DNA of 64,000 bases from the NCBI RefSeq assembly GCF_014084125.1, contig NZ_CP048405.1, forward strand, positions 3,038,001 to 3,102,000, in the 5' to 3' direction. Shown one piece after another: positions 16,698-24,300 of this stretch (positions are counted from its first letter, which is position 1; the number at the start of each line of letters is the position of its first letter). A program made the translations under genes and the position numbers. Source of the DNA: Streptacidiphilus sp. PB12-B1b. GTDB lineage: Bacteria; Actinomycetota; Actinomycetes; Streptomycetales; Streptomycetaceae. The notes beneath the pieces were generated by a model. It was not told the origin of the DNA, made no database searches, and worked only from the letters and a program-made list of their open reading frames with translations.

Positions 16698-18521
16698 TCA
16701 GAGCAGCTGGCTCTGCCGCACCGTGTTGCCCTGGCCCGCCGCCTGGTTGCCCCAGTTGGGCGAGTCGACGTTCTGGATGCCCGCGCCGGTGTTGAGGTTC
16801 ATCGTCCCGGCGAAGACGAACTGCGCGGCCTGCTCGAACTCCGAGGTGTCGTAGCCGGTGCGGCGCAGCTCGGCGACGACCGCGGTGAAGGCGCGCTCCC
16901 GCACGCTGGTGAAGAAGCGGCGTACGTCCAGCTCCTGGAACAGCTGCTGGTAGTGCGGTTCGGCGCCGAGCTCGCGCAGGCTGAGCTGCGGACCGTGGTC
17001 GACCGGGCGGCCGAGCGCGGTCATCCGCCGGTACCAGCGCTGCCGGTTGCCGGTGCGCACGGCCGTCCGGATCATCGCCCACGGCTCCCACAGCGAGGTG
17101 GTGACGTCCAGGGCGAAGGCGCGCAGGGCGCCCCAGAGCACGGCGAGGCCGTCCGGCCAGGGCTCCGGCGGCACGATGTCGTCCACCGCCCGGTAGCGCT
17201 CGGCCACCGGCGGCAGCAGGAAGGCTATGCCCTCGACCTGCAGCAGCCCGCCCTGGACGTTGGCGCGCAGGAACATCGCGGCGACGATCTGGTTCTCCCA
17301 GAGCTCGGCGCGGACCTCCAGGTAGTGCCGGATCCGCTCGTGCGAACCGAGGTCCAGCAGGTTGGCCCAGGCCGGGGCGAGGGACTGCACGCCGGTTGCC
17401 GGGTCCTGCACGCTCAGTGCGCCGTACCACTCGTTGCGCGCCTCCCGGCGCCGACCGCTGCGGAACACCCGGTCGCGCACCGTCAGTTGGTGCAGCAGAT
17501 CACCCGGATACAACTCGCCCCGGGAGAGCTGCCCCAACCCCTCGGCGATGCACGCGTGCACGGCGGGCAGTTCGAGCGCGTCGGCGGCGCTGCCGTCGGC
17601 GCGGTGCTGCGGGCCGGGACGCAACTCGATCGGGAACGACCAGCCCTCGGCCTCCAGTCGCATGCCGGCGCCGACGAAGGGGGAGAAGTCGCTGTACAGC
17701 GTCTCCGCCTCGGAGGGACGCTCGACCAGGCGCGCGAAGACGTGCGCCAGGCTCGGGAAGCTGCGCGCGTAGTCCTCCTGGACCGGGTGGTGCAGCGCGG
17801 CCAGGCGCTGTCGGCGCCGGTAGCGCAGCAGCGCCCCGACGGCTATCCACAGGGCGAGCAGGACCAGGACGCCCAGCAGCGTCGGGTTCTCCGTGGAACC
17901 GCCGCCGCTGCCGAAGCCCGACCCGGACCCGGACCCCGACCCGCCGAAGTACTCACCGGACGAGCCGCCGTCGGAGGAGGACGACGAGTGGCTGATCGCG
18001 GCGACGACCAGGGAGATCACCCCGGCCAGGAAGAGGCTGCACAGGGCGGCGGCGACCAGGCCCCGGCGGAGCAGCACCTTCCACGCCGTGCCCGGAGGCA
18101 GTCGCCGTCGGGAAAAGATCGGCCCCAGCGACCAGGTGAAACCGCGTACCACCAGGATCAGCGCCAGATCGATGATCACATCGGCCCGGGCCAGCGCCAG
18201 GCCCACCACACCGATCAGGATGACCAGACCGCCCGCGACCGCTCCCTCGCGGCGCGCCCGCAGGCAGGCCGCCAGCACCGCCGCCATGTCGACGCCCGGG
18301 GACGCGGCCGGGATCCGGTGCTGCTCCTCGACCAGTTCGGAGATGGCCGCCTTGCGGAAGGCCCGGTCGAGGTAGGCCGCCGCGCACAGATGGCGGGTGG
18401 CGTCCCCGCCGGCGGGCCCGGCCTGGTAGCCGAGCAGGTCGGTGGCGGTGAACCGGCCGCTCTCGGCCCCTGCCCCCCGCTGGTTCGGCTGTGGTGTGGC
18501 TGCACCCGCTAACGTGCCCAT
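16698..18521 (-). CDS. Large multi-pass membrane protein of unknown function
   Basis: The ATG at 18521 has a GGGGGG ribosome binding site; the frame extends nine codons upstream. The 607-residue protein has an N-terminal cytoplasmic segment (1-95) and transmembrane helices near 98-135 and 160-185. A Ser/Gly-rich extracytoplasmic loop (SSSSSDGGSSGEYFGGSGSG) and another helix near 220-240 follow. The 370-residue cytoplasmic part is rich in Arg and aromatic residues (SFPSLAHVFARLV, LYSDFSPFVGAG). The last 35 residues carry the Asn motif GIQNVDSPNWGNQAAGQGN, matching the N-terminus of the following gene product. No family is recognised. The gene is 54 bases upstream of the small Asn-motif gene and starts the cluster. 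Confidence 0.75.
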   Translation of the reverse strand: MGTLAGAATPQPNQRGAGAESGRFTATDLLGYQAGPAGGDATRHLCAAAYLDRAFRKAAISELVEEQHRIPAASPGVDMAAVLAACLRARREGAVAGGLVILIGVVGLALARADVIIDLALILVVRGFTWSLGPIFSRRRLPPGTAWKVLLRRGLVAAALCSLFLAGVISLVVAAISHSSSSSDGGSSGEYFGGSGSGSGSGFGSGGGSTENPTLLGVLVLLALWIAVGALLRYRRRQRLAALHHPVQEDYARSFPSLAHVFARLVERPSEAETLYSDFSPFVGAGMRLEAEGWSFPIELRPGPQHRADGSAADALELPAVHACIAEGLGQLSRGELYPGDLLHQLTVRDRVFRSGRRREARNEWYGALSVQDPATGVQSLAPAWANLLDLGSHERIRHYLEVRAELWENQIVAAMFLRANVQGGLLQVEGIAFLLPPVAERYRAVDDIVPPEPWPDGLAVLWGALRAFALDVTTSLWEPWAMIRTAVRTGNRQRWYRRMTALGRPVDHGPQLSLRELGAEPHYQQLFQELDVRRFFTSVRERAFTAVVAELRRTGYDTSEFEQAAQFVFAGTMNLNTGAGIQNVDSPNWGNQAAGQGNTVRQSQLL

Positions 18522-18697
18522 GACTGATCGCCCCCCGGGATCGCGCACGGCGTGCTGAAAGAAGGACCCATTCCCCAGATGCGGTCGAATCCTGGCTCAA
18601 GACTAGGGTTTTCGGCCGCTTGCTGCAGAGAGTTTCAGCCGAACCCTCCGGAAAATCATGACCTGTCCCGCAATGGCGCTGATGCGGTGACGACCGG

Positions 18698-19119
18698 TCA
18701 GTTACCGCCCCGGTCCAGGGATTCGCGGATCCGACGGGAGGGGGTGAAGGTGTAGAGGTCGAGGATGTCGGGGGTCGGGGCCAGGCCGGGCCCGCCGGAG
18801 CGGACCCAGGCGGCGATGTCGGCGGCGGCGCCGGGGTCGTTGACCAGGCCGAGCCAGACCGGTCGTCCGCCCGCCCGGCGGCCCTCGGGGAGGGCTGGAC
18901 GACCATCACGTTGGCGTGCTCGCAGGCGTCCAGGCAGTCGACGCGCCGGACCAGGGCGGTTCCGGCCAGGGCCGTGCGCAGTTCGGCCAGTTGGGCGTCG
19001 TGGTCCAGGCGCGGGATCTTCGGGGTGCCGCAGCAGCAGTCCCGGCACACCGTCACCGTGCAGCGTGCCGGGGCCGCGGGTGCGGTGGTGCGGCCGGGTA
19101 TGCGGGCGGTGCGGCTCAT
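18698..19119 (-). pseudogene. (2Fe-2S) ferredoxin-domain protein interrupted by a -1 frameshift
   Basis: The first frame from ATG 19119 gives VTVCRDCCCGTPKIPRLDH and VDCLDACEHANVMVVQPSP, the Cys pattern of the short actinobacterial 2Fe-2S ferredoxin-domain proteins. The continuation GRRAGGRPVWLGLVND, AAWVRSGGPG and LYTFTPSRRIRESL, which belongs to the same family, is in another frame ending at 18698. The two join if one C is added to the C-run at 18887-18890, giving QPSPEGRRAGG. The intact protein would be about 140 residues, the usual length. Either this is a sequencing error or a recent inactivation. It would be a cytoplasmic electron carrier or metal-binding protein of unknown partner. Confidence 0.75.
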
Positions 19120-19202
19120 CGTTCGTCCTTCGTGCAGGCAGCGGTCCCGCAGGATTCTCGCAGCCTGCGGCGTCCGCGACGGCCACGCCTCGAAGCCGCC
19201 CG

Positions 19203-19234
19203 CCTGACCCCAGGGCGGCGGCTCCGGGGTCAGG
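19203..19234 (-). terminator. Hairpin terminator after the roadblock-like gene
   Basis: There is a perfect 9-bp stem, CCTGACCCC (19203-19211) with GGGGTCAGG (19226-19234), and a 14-base loop. It lies 35 bases beyond the stop of the minus-strand gene at 19270-19644. Confidence 0.6.
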
Positions 19235-19269
19235 GGGCGGCTTCGGGACGCTCACCGGGCTTGCGTGCG

Positions 19270-19644
19270 TCAGACGTCGAGATTGCGTTCGATCTGCTGC
19301 AGCTGACGCCGGGCCATGGCCAGGTTGGAGCGGTTCCGGTCCAGGGCCAGGTAGAGGAACAGGCCGCTGCCGTTGCGCGAGGTCAGCGGCCGGATCAGGT
19401 GGTACTGGCCGGAGAGCGTGATGAGGATGTCCTCGATCGTCTCGTTGTGGAGGTTCAGCATCTCCATGGTGCGCATCTTGGCCCGGACCACGTCCGTGTT
19501 GCCTGCGGCGGCGGCTGTCAGGTCAAGGTCCCTGCCGCCGCCGAGGATGCCCAGGGCCAGGCCGCTGGTGACGTCCACCAGGGCGACGCCCAGGGCGCCC
19601 TCGATGGTCATGATCTCTTTGAGTGCAATGTCGGTGCTTCCCAT
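19270..19644 (-). CDS. Roadblock/LC7-like small protein
   Basis: This 124-residue protein begins at ATG 19644. The opening STDIALKEIMTIEGALGVALVD, the segment AAAGNTDVVRAKMRTMEML, the strand IEDILITLSGQYHLIRPL and the tail GLFLYLALDRNRSNLAMAR follow the alpha-beta pattern of bacterial roadblock-like proteins. Such proteins are numerous in Streptomyces. Related ones act with Ras-like GTPases (conservon-type systems) or in development. No GTPase gene is adjacent, so the partner is unknown. It is soluble, with no signal peptide. Confidence 0.75.
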   Translation of the reverse strand: MGSTDIALKEIMTIEGALGVALVDVTSGLALGILGGGRDLDLTAAAAGNTDVVRAKMRTMEMLNLHNETIEDILITLSGQYHLIRPLTSRNGSGLFLYLALDRNRSNLAMARRQLQQIERNLDV

Positions 19645-19807
19645 GGCCGGTCACACTATGCGTCCATCTGCTCACAGAGACCAGAAGTCGAAGAACTGTG
19701 CGGTCCGGCTGCCGTCCGTGTACAGTGCCGCCTTCACTCCCACGGGTGTTGCTGTGGACGCATGTTGACGACAGCTCCGGCAGATCGGGCCGGTTCCGGC
19801 CCCCGGC

Positions 19808-20425
19808 TCAGGCGGCGGTGGCGGTGGTGGTGGTGCTGCGTCCGGCCGCGAAGACCGCCGCCTGCTGCGCGACCCGGCGGCCGAGGTGCTCGGCGGTCGC
19901 GGTGTCGGCCTTGTGCACGGCCTCCGGGCCCTGGTCGCCGTTGGTCTGGGCGCCCGCGCCGAGGAAGAAGCCGAGCCGGTTGAGGTCGTTCTCCGACGCC
20001 TCGGAGGTGTTCCAGCCCGGGTGCAGGCCCAGGTTGACCCAGGTCATGCCGTGCTGTGCGGCCAGGACGCTGAAGAACTGCAGGGTGTGCAGCTTGTCGC
20101 CGCTCTTGGAGCCGGAGTTGGTGAAGCCCGCGGCCAGCTTGTCCCGCCAGGCGGCGGTGAACCAGCGCTTGGAGGAGTCCTCGGCGAACTGGTGGAAGGC
20201 GCCGGAGGCGGTGCCCATGTAGGTGGGGGAGCCGAAGACGATGGCGTCTGAGGCGTCCAGCAACTCCCACTGGGCGTCGGTGATCTCGTCCACCTTGATC
20301 AGGTGGACGGTGGCGCCGGCGTCGGCGGCGCCGTCGCGCACGGCCTCGGCCAGGACGGCGGTGTGGCCGTAACCGGAGTGGTAGGCGACGGAGATGACGG
20401 GGCTGGGCACGGCGGGGCTGGGCAT
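19808..20425 (-). CDS. Flavodoxin-fold NAD(P)H:quinone oxidoreductase, WrbA-like
   Basis: This 205-residue protein has the FMN phosphate-binding loop YHSGYGHTAVLAEAV (residues 15-29), the FGSPTYMGTASGAFHQF loop and the late WVNLGLHPGW and LGAGAQTNGD segments. These follow the WrbA/flavodoxin pattern. It should bind FMN and reduce quinones by two electrons, protecting against redox stress, in the cytoplasm. It is divergent from the HxlR regulator at 20544, with a two-copy operator-like repeat between them, so it is very likely the regulated target. The Thr-rich C-terminus is variable. Confidence 0.9.
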   Translation of the reverse strand: MPSPAVPSPVISVAYHSGYGHTAVLAEAVRDGAADAGATVHLIKVDEITDAQWELLDASDAIVFGSPTYMGTASGAFHQFAEDSSKRWFTAAWRDKLAAGFTNSGSKSGDKLHTLQFFSVLAAQHGMTWVNLGLHPGWNTSEASENDLNRLGFFLGAGAQTNGDQGPEAVHKADTATAEHLGRRVAQQAAVFAAGRSTTTTATAA

Positions 20426-20486
20426 AGAGGGCTCCTGGATCGGGCGGTCGATGGGTCGGCGCTGGGCCTGCTCTCACCATGGCAGT

Positions 20487-20517
20487 AACTTTTCGAAAGC
20501 GCAAACTTTTCGAAAGT
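20487..20517. promoter_or_regulatory. Twin operator-like direct repeat between flavodoxin and HxlR genes
   Basis: AACTTTTCGAAAG occurs at 20487-20499 and again at 20504-20516, a 17-base period, and each copy contains the palindrome TTTCGAAA. The placement between the divergent HxlR and flavodoxin genes suits binding of HxlR dimers controlling both promoters. Confidence 0.65.
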
Positions 20518-20543
20518 GCAGCGCCAGGGGTACCCTTCCCTGT

Positions 20544-20960
20544 ATGGAGACCGAGCAGGCACAGCGGCGCAGTCGCCCGGACGCGGGATCGTCCGAGGAC
20601 CACTTCGACGTCTTCGCCTGCGCCTGCCCCTCGCGGCCGACCCTGGAGCACATCACCGGGCGCTGGGGCGTGCTGACCCTCGGCGGCCTGGCCCAAGGAC
20701 CGCTGCGCTTCAACGAACTCGCGCGCAGAGTCGACGGCGTGAGCCAGAAGATGCTCTCGCAGACGCTCCAGGCCCTGGAGCGGGACGGCTTCGTGGAGCG
20801 CGAGGTGCTGGCCACTCTTCCGCCGCACGTCGTCTACCGGCTCACTCCGGTCGGCGTCGCGGTCGCGGACAAGCTCATGGGGCTGATCGCCGACCTGGAG
20901 GCGCTGATGCCCCAGGTGCTGGACGCGCAGGCGCGCTACGACGGGCGCGAGGCGGACTGA
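20544..20960 (+). CDS. HxlR-family winged-helix redox-type regulator
   Basis: This 138-residue protein starts at ATG 20544. CACPSRPTLEHITGRWGVLTL contains the Cys pair (CAC) near the N-terminus, common in thiol-sensing HxlR proteins. LRFNELARRVDGVSQKMLSQTLQALERDGFV forms the winged helix across two segments, followed by VVYRLTPVG. HxlR/HypR/QorR regulators sense aldehydes, disulfide stress or quinones and control a neighbouring oxidoreductase. The divergent WrbA-like gene fits exactly. The repeats at 20487-20517 are the probable binding sites. Confidence 0.9.
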   Translation: METEQAQRRSRPDAGSSEDHFDVFACACPSRPTLEHITGRWGVLTLGGLAQGPLRFNELARRVDGVSQKMLSQTLQALERDGFVEREVLATLPPHVVYRLTPVGVAVADKLMGLIADLEALMPQVLDAQARYDGREAD

Positions 20961-21171
20961 CCGGCCGGGGTCGGACGCCGCGCCGGGCGGCCTTGGGACG
21001 GTAGTGCGTGCCCGGGCCGGGCGCGGGTGGCGCGGGTCCGGGGTGTGTTCGGGTGAAGGCCCGCCGAGCAGGGCCTTCGGGGTCCGCTCGCAGTGGTCGT
21101 CGGGGTTGCTCGCCCGGGTTGCTCAGGGGGCGCCGGGGCCGCCGGTGCGGCCTCCCGTCGTCCGGGTGCGG

Positions 21172-21420
21172 TCAGCCGAAGGCCAGTGCCAGGCCGACCA
21201 GGCCGAAGAAGATGCCGCTGAGGGCAAGGCTGATGACCACCATCACCACGGCCAGGACCAGCAGCTGCCAGGCGCGGACGGCGAACGCGCGGGCGCCGCT
21301 CGGCGCGGGCTCGGCGGCGGGCTGCCCCCGGCGCCGGGAGCGCGGCGGCGGTACCGGCCCGCGCCCGGGGGTCGGCTGGCCGGGCGTCGGCCGGGTGGGT
21401 TGCCTGGAGGGGGTAGCCAT
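21172..21420 (-). CDS. Small Pro-rich single- or double-pass membrane protein
   Basis: This 82-residue protein has residues 1-45 rich in Pro, Arg and Thr, and residues 50-82 form one long or two short hydrophobic helices (AWQLLVLAVVMVVISLAL, IFFGLVGLALAF). It is a typical Streptomyces small membrane protein with a disordered cytoplasmic N-terminus. Function is unknown. It is convergent with the HxlR gene and ends about 210 bases from it. Confidence 0.6.
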   Translation of the reverse strand: MATPSRQPTRPTPGQPTPGRGPVPPPRSRRRGQPAAEPAPSGARAFAVRAWQLLVLAVVMVVISLALSGIFFGLVGLALAFG

Positions 21421-21778
21421 GTCTCAGTCTCCGATGGTCCGATGTCTCCGTCAGGGGCGGGTGTGGGCCGGGCGCTGTCCCACACACGTACTGCTCTCCA
21501 TCACATGATCTATATCAGACGCGCCTCGGGGCCGGTCCCGCCCCTCGATTCCGGGCCGCCCGCGCACCGACGGAGGCGGTCGCCGCACGACCGAAACCGA
21601 GGGCGGTCCCGCTGCCCCGCCGCCGAACGCTCCAGTGCGCCGCTGTGCTGACGACACGCCAGCACTATCACCATAAGTGATCATATGGTTACAACACAGT
21701 ACTCTCGGCTCCAGCATGAGAAGCCTGCTGAGCGCTGCCGTGACCTCGATGCCGACCGGTGGCTCCCGGCGTCGAGTG
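21421..21778. other. Non-coding interval with AT-rich palindromes upstream of the lipase gene
   Basis: About 360 bases contain no convincing gene. Two AT-rich patches stand out. At 21506-21517 TGAT and ATCA flank four bases. At 21667-21681 ATCAC and GTGAT flank five bases. These are candidate operator or promoter elements for the lipase gene. Confidence 0.45.
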
Positions 21779-23095
21779 ATGGGAAAGCTGATGAGAGCCT
21801 GGCTACGGGCAGTCACTGCGGCTGCGCTTGCCACCCCCCTCGCCCTGGCGGGGCTGGGCACGGCCGCCGCTGCGCGGGGGATCGACCGTCCACCGTCGGC
21901 GCAGTGCGCTCCCGGCGTACGCGTCGGGCCGGACGGCGCGGCCTTCTACACCCCCCCGACGCCGCTCCCCCGGGGGCGGCACGGTGACGTGATCTGGGCC
22001 CGCCGCGTCGTCGGGCCCGCCCACGCCCAGGCGTGCCGCATCCTCTACCTGTCCACCCTGCACGACGGCAAGCCGGTCGCCGTCTCTGGCCTGGTCGTCT
22101 GGCCGGACGGCGCGGCGCCCGCCGCCGGGCGCAATGTGGTGGCCTGGGCCCACGGCACCGTCGGCGGACCGCGCCAGTGCGCGCCCTCGGCCGCGCCGTT
22201 CCCGGCCCAGAACCTGGTCGACTACTTCACCTACAAGAGCCCGTACTCGATCGACGTCGGGGTTCCGGCCCTGACCTCGTTCCTGGCCGCCGGTGACGCC
22301 GTGGTGGCCACCGACTACCAGGGCCTCGGGACGCCGGGCATCCACCAGTACGTGGTCGCCGCGACCGAGACGCACAACGTGCTGGACTCGGTGCTGGCCG
22401 CGCGTCGGCTCCAGCCGGTGCACGCGGGCCGCCGCCTGGCCGTCCTCGGCTGGTCCCAGGGCGGTGGAGCGGCGCTGTTCATCGGTCAGACCATCCGCGG
22501 GTACACCCCGGAGCTGGGCCTGGTGGGCGTCGCCGCCCTGGCGCCCGCGGCGGACCTGGGCCCGCAGTTCGCCGGGCACGTCCTGCCCGGGCCGCGCAAC
22601 GCCTCCTCCCCGGCGCACAGCGCCGCGCTGCGGGTCAACGTCTACCGGGGCTTCCTGGCCGCCTACCCCGAGCTGCGGGCCACCGACGTGCTCAAGCCGG
22701 CCGGCCTGCAGGCGCTGAAGGGCGACGGCACCGCCTGCCTCGAACACTTCGCGGACGTCGTCCAGAGCAACGTGGCCGACGTGCACAAGCTGCACACGCT
22801 GTTCAAGCCGGTACGCGACGTGCCCGAGGCGTGGACCCGGCGCTTCCAGGAGAACACCGCGGGCTACGCCACCACGGTGGCGCCGGTGCTGGTCATGCAG
22901 GGCACCGCGGACACCGTCATCAACCCGCACTCCACCACCCAGTACGTCAAGCGCGCCTGCACCTTCCGCCAGCCGGTGGAGTACACCACCTACAAGGGGG
23001 CGACGCACAACACCATCCCCTTCACGGCCCAGCAGGAGTACGTGTCGTGGATCGCGGAGCGGTTCGCCGGCCGCGCCGCGCCCTCGAACTGCTGA
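21779..23095 (+). CDS. Secreted lipase/esterase (secretory lipase family, alpha/beta hydrolase)
   Basis: The ATG at 21779 (or 21791) gives an arginine-bearing n-region and hydrophobic signal peptide ending near TAAAA; a longer open frame upstream lacks signal character. The mature enzyme has VVAWAHGTVGG (oxyanion-region HG), TDYQGLG, the nucleophile elbow GWSQGGGAA, the acid-loop VMQGTADTVINP and the His region GATHNTIPF. This is the complete catalytic order of the secretory lipase family (LIP), about 430 residues after processing. It should hydrolyse lipid esters outside the cell. It is monocistronic, followed by about 300 bases before the SAV_915 gene. Confidence 0.88.
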   Translation: MGKLMRAWLRAVTAAALATPLALAGLGTAAAARGIDRPPSAQCAPGVRVGPDGAAFYTPPTPLPRGRHGDVIWARRVVGPAHAQACRILYLSTLHDGKPVAVSGLVVWPDGAAPAAGRNVVAWAHGTVGGPRQCAPSAAPFPAQNLVDYFTYKSPYSIDVGVPALTSFLAAGDAVVATDYQGLGTPGIHQYVVAATETHNVLDSVLAARRLQPVHAGRRLAVLGWSQGGGAALFIGQTIRGYTPELGLVGVAALAPAADLGPQFAGHVLPGPRNASSPAHSAALRVNVYRGFLAAYPELRATDVLKPAGLQALKGDGTACLEHFADVVQSNVADVHKLHTLFKPVRDVPEAWTRRFQENTAGYATTVAPVLVMQGTADTVINPHSTTQYVKRACTFRQPVEYTTYKGATHNTIPFTAQQEYVSWIAERFAGRAAPSNC

Positions 23096-23397
23096 CCCGT
23101 AACCACCGCGCGATCCGGCACGCCGCGACGGCCGCACCGCCGACCGGGCCCCCGCCGGGCCCGGCCGACCGGTGCGGCCGCCGCGCGCGACGGCGGTCAC
23201 CGGCCCGGAAGCAGCGCGACAACATCGGCCCGGCCGGCGTCAGGAACGCGTCATGGCCCAGGGGCGGCCCCGGAACTGCGGGAACAGTGTCGGTGACGCA
23301 CCCCGGCCGACCACGGAAGGCCGAGGGACGAACGCCTCCGCACCGGGAGGCGGTGACATGGCGACAGAGCGACATGGCGACCTGGAGGGCAGCAGCG
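23096..23397. other. Non-coding interval between lipase and SAV_915-type genes
   Basis: About 300 GC-rich bases with no recognisable gene, RNA or strong hairpin. The only clear element is a GGAGG ribosome binding site near 23383 for the next gene. Confidence 0.4.
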
Positions 23398-23763
23398 ATG
23401 ACGCACCTGAGTGAGGACGACGCCGGGCCGGACGAAGCCCGCCCGGCCGGGCTGCTCTGCGTCCCGGTCCGGTCGGGGCCCGTCGGCGACATGCTCCGCC
23501 TGTTCCGCACGCCGCTCGGCGGCCGGACGGCGGTCGGTTTCACCAACGAGCAGCGGCTCACCGCCGTGCTCGGGCCCACCCAGCAGCATGTCGAGCTGTC
23601 CGCCTCGGCGCTGCGGGGCCTGACCGCGCCACTGGGCGTCACCGAGCTGACGATCGACCCGCAGCTGGCGGCCGCTCCGGTGGCGGCCCTGGGCGATCCG
23701 TCGGCCTGGCAGGGCTGCCGCGCGAGCGCCGCGTCCCGGGCTGCCCACCTGCCCACCGGCTGA
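23398..23763 (+). CDS. SAV_915-family (SseB-like) protein
   Basis: The ATG at 23398 follows GGAGG with suitable spacing. The 121-residue protein has LLCVPVRSG, RLFRTPLGGRTAVGFT and QRLTAVLGPTQQHVELS, then LGVTELTIDPQL. This is the conserved core of the SAV_915 family of small actinobacterial proteins related to SseB N-terminal domains. Function is unknown. It is convergent with and only 8 bases from the MarR gene. Confidence 0.78.
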   Translation: MTHLSEDDAGPDEARPAGLLCVPVRSGPVGDMLRLFRTPLGGRTAVGFTNEQRLTAVLGPTQQHVELSASALRGLTAPLGVTELTIDPQLAAAPVAALGDPSAWQGCRASAASRAAHLPTG

Positions 23764-23771
23764 GGAGGCCG

Positions 23772-24224
23772 TCAGACCGCTGACGTACCGGCCACCAGGG
23801 AGCCGGCCAGCCGGGACAGCTGGGAGCGCTCCTCGTCGTCGAGGCCCGCGGCGAGGTCCTGGATCCGCCGACCGGCGTCGGCGGTGACCGCGAGGGCCAG
23901 GTCCACGCCCTGCGGGGTCAGCGACACCCGGACCGCCCGGCCGTCGTGCGGGGAGGCGGCCCGGCGGACCAGGCCGCGCCGCTCGGCCCGGTCGACCAGC
24001 CCGGTCATGCTGGATTTGTCCAGGCCCAGGTGCCGGGCCAGCTCCTGCATACCGGGCTCACGGTCGCGCAGGACGCCGAGCAGGCGCAGTTGGACGATCG
24101 ACAGCCCGTGTTCGGCGGCGACCTGCCCCAGCGTGCCCTGGACCAGGAACGACAGCTGGACCAGGCCGTCAACGATGCCCAGATCGTTGGCGGCGGGGTC
24201 GGTGGGAGCGGTTTCTGCGGCCAT
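23772..24224 (-). CDS. MarR-family transcriptional regulator
   Basis: The ATG at 24224 starts a 150-residue protein. LSIVQLRLLGVLRDREPGMQELARHLGLDKSSMTGLVDRAERRGLV (read in parts) forms the winged helix-turn-helix, with the wing at VRRAASPHDGRAVRVSLTP, and flanking helices provide the dimer interface. MarR proteins usually repress a divergent gene and release DNA on binding phenolics or oxidants. Here the divergent target is the quinone oxidoreductase-like gene at 24301, and symmetric sites lie between them. Confidence 0.9.
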   Translation of the reverse strand: MAAETAPTDPAANDLGIVDGLVQLSFLVQGTLGQVAAEHGLSIVQLRLLGVLRDREPGMQELARHLGLDKSSMTGLVDRAERRGLVRRAASPHDGRAVRVSLTPQGVDLALAVTADAGRRIQDLAAGLDDEERSQLSRLAGSLVAGTSAV

Positions 24225-24243
24225 GGGCTCATCGTACTTGACG

Positions 24244-24284
24244 TAGTACGTGGAACAAATTAATTTGGTTTGTGTCACGTACTA
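24244..24284. promoter_or_regulatory. Nested palindromes between MarR and oxidoreductase genes
   Basis: TAGTACGTG (24244-24252) is repeated in inverted form as CACGTACTA (24276-24284). Between them sits a perfect 12-base palindrome, CAAATTAATTTG (24256-24267). Size and symmetry fit MarR operators, and the region must hold both divergent promoters. Confidence 0.65.
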
Positions 24285-24300
24285 AGCCTGAGGAGGCACC

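Noticed and set aside
23096-23397. An upstream extension of the SAV_915 gene in the same frame from about 22831
   Set aside because: The extension overlaps the lipase gene, is not protein-like, and the GGAGG before 23398 marks the start.
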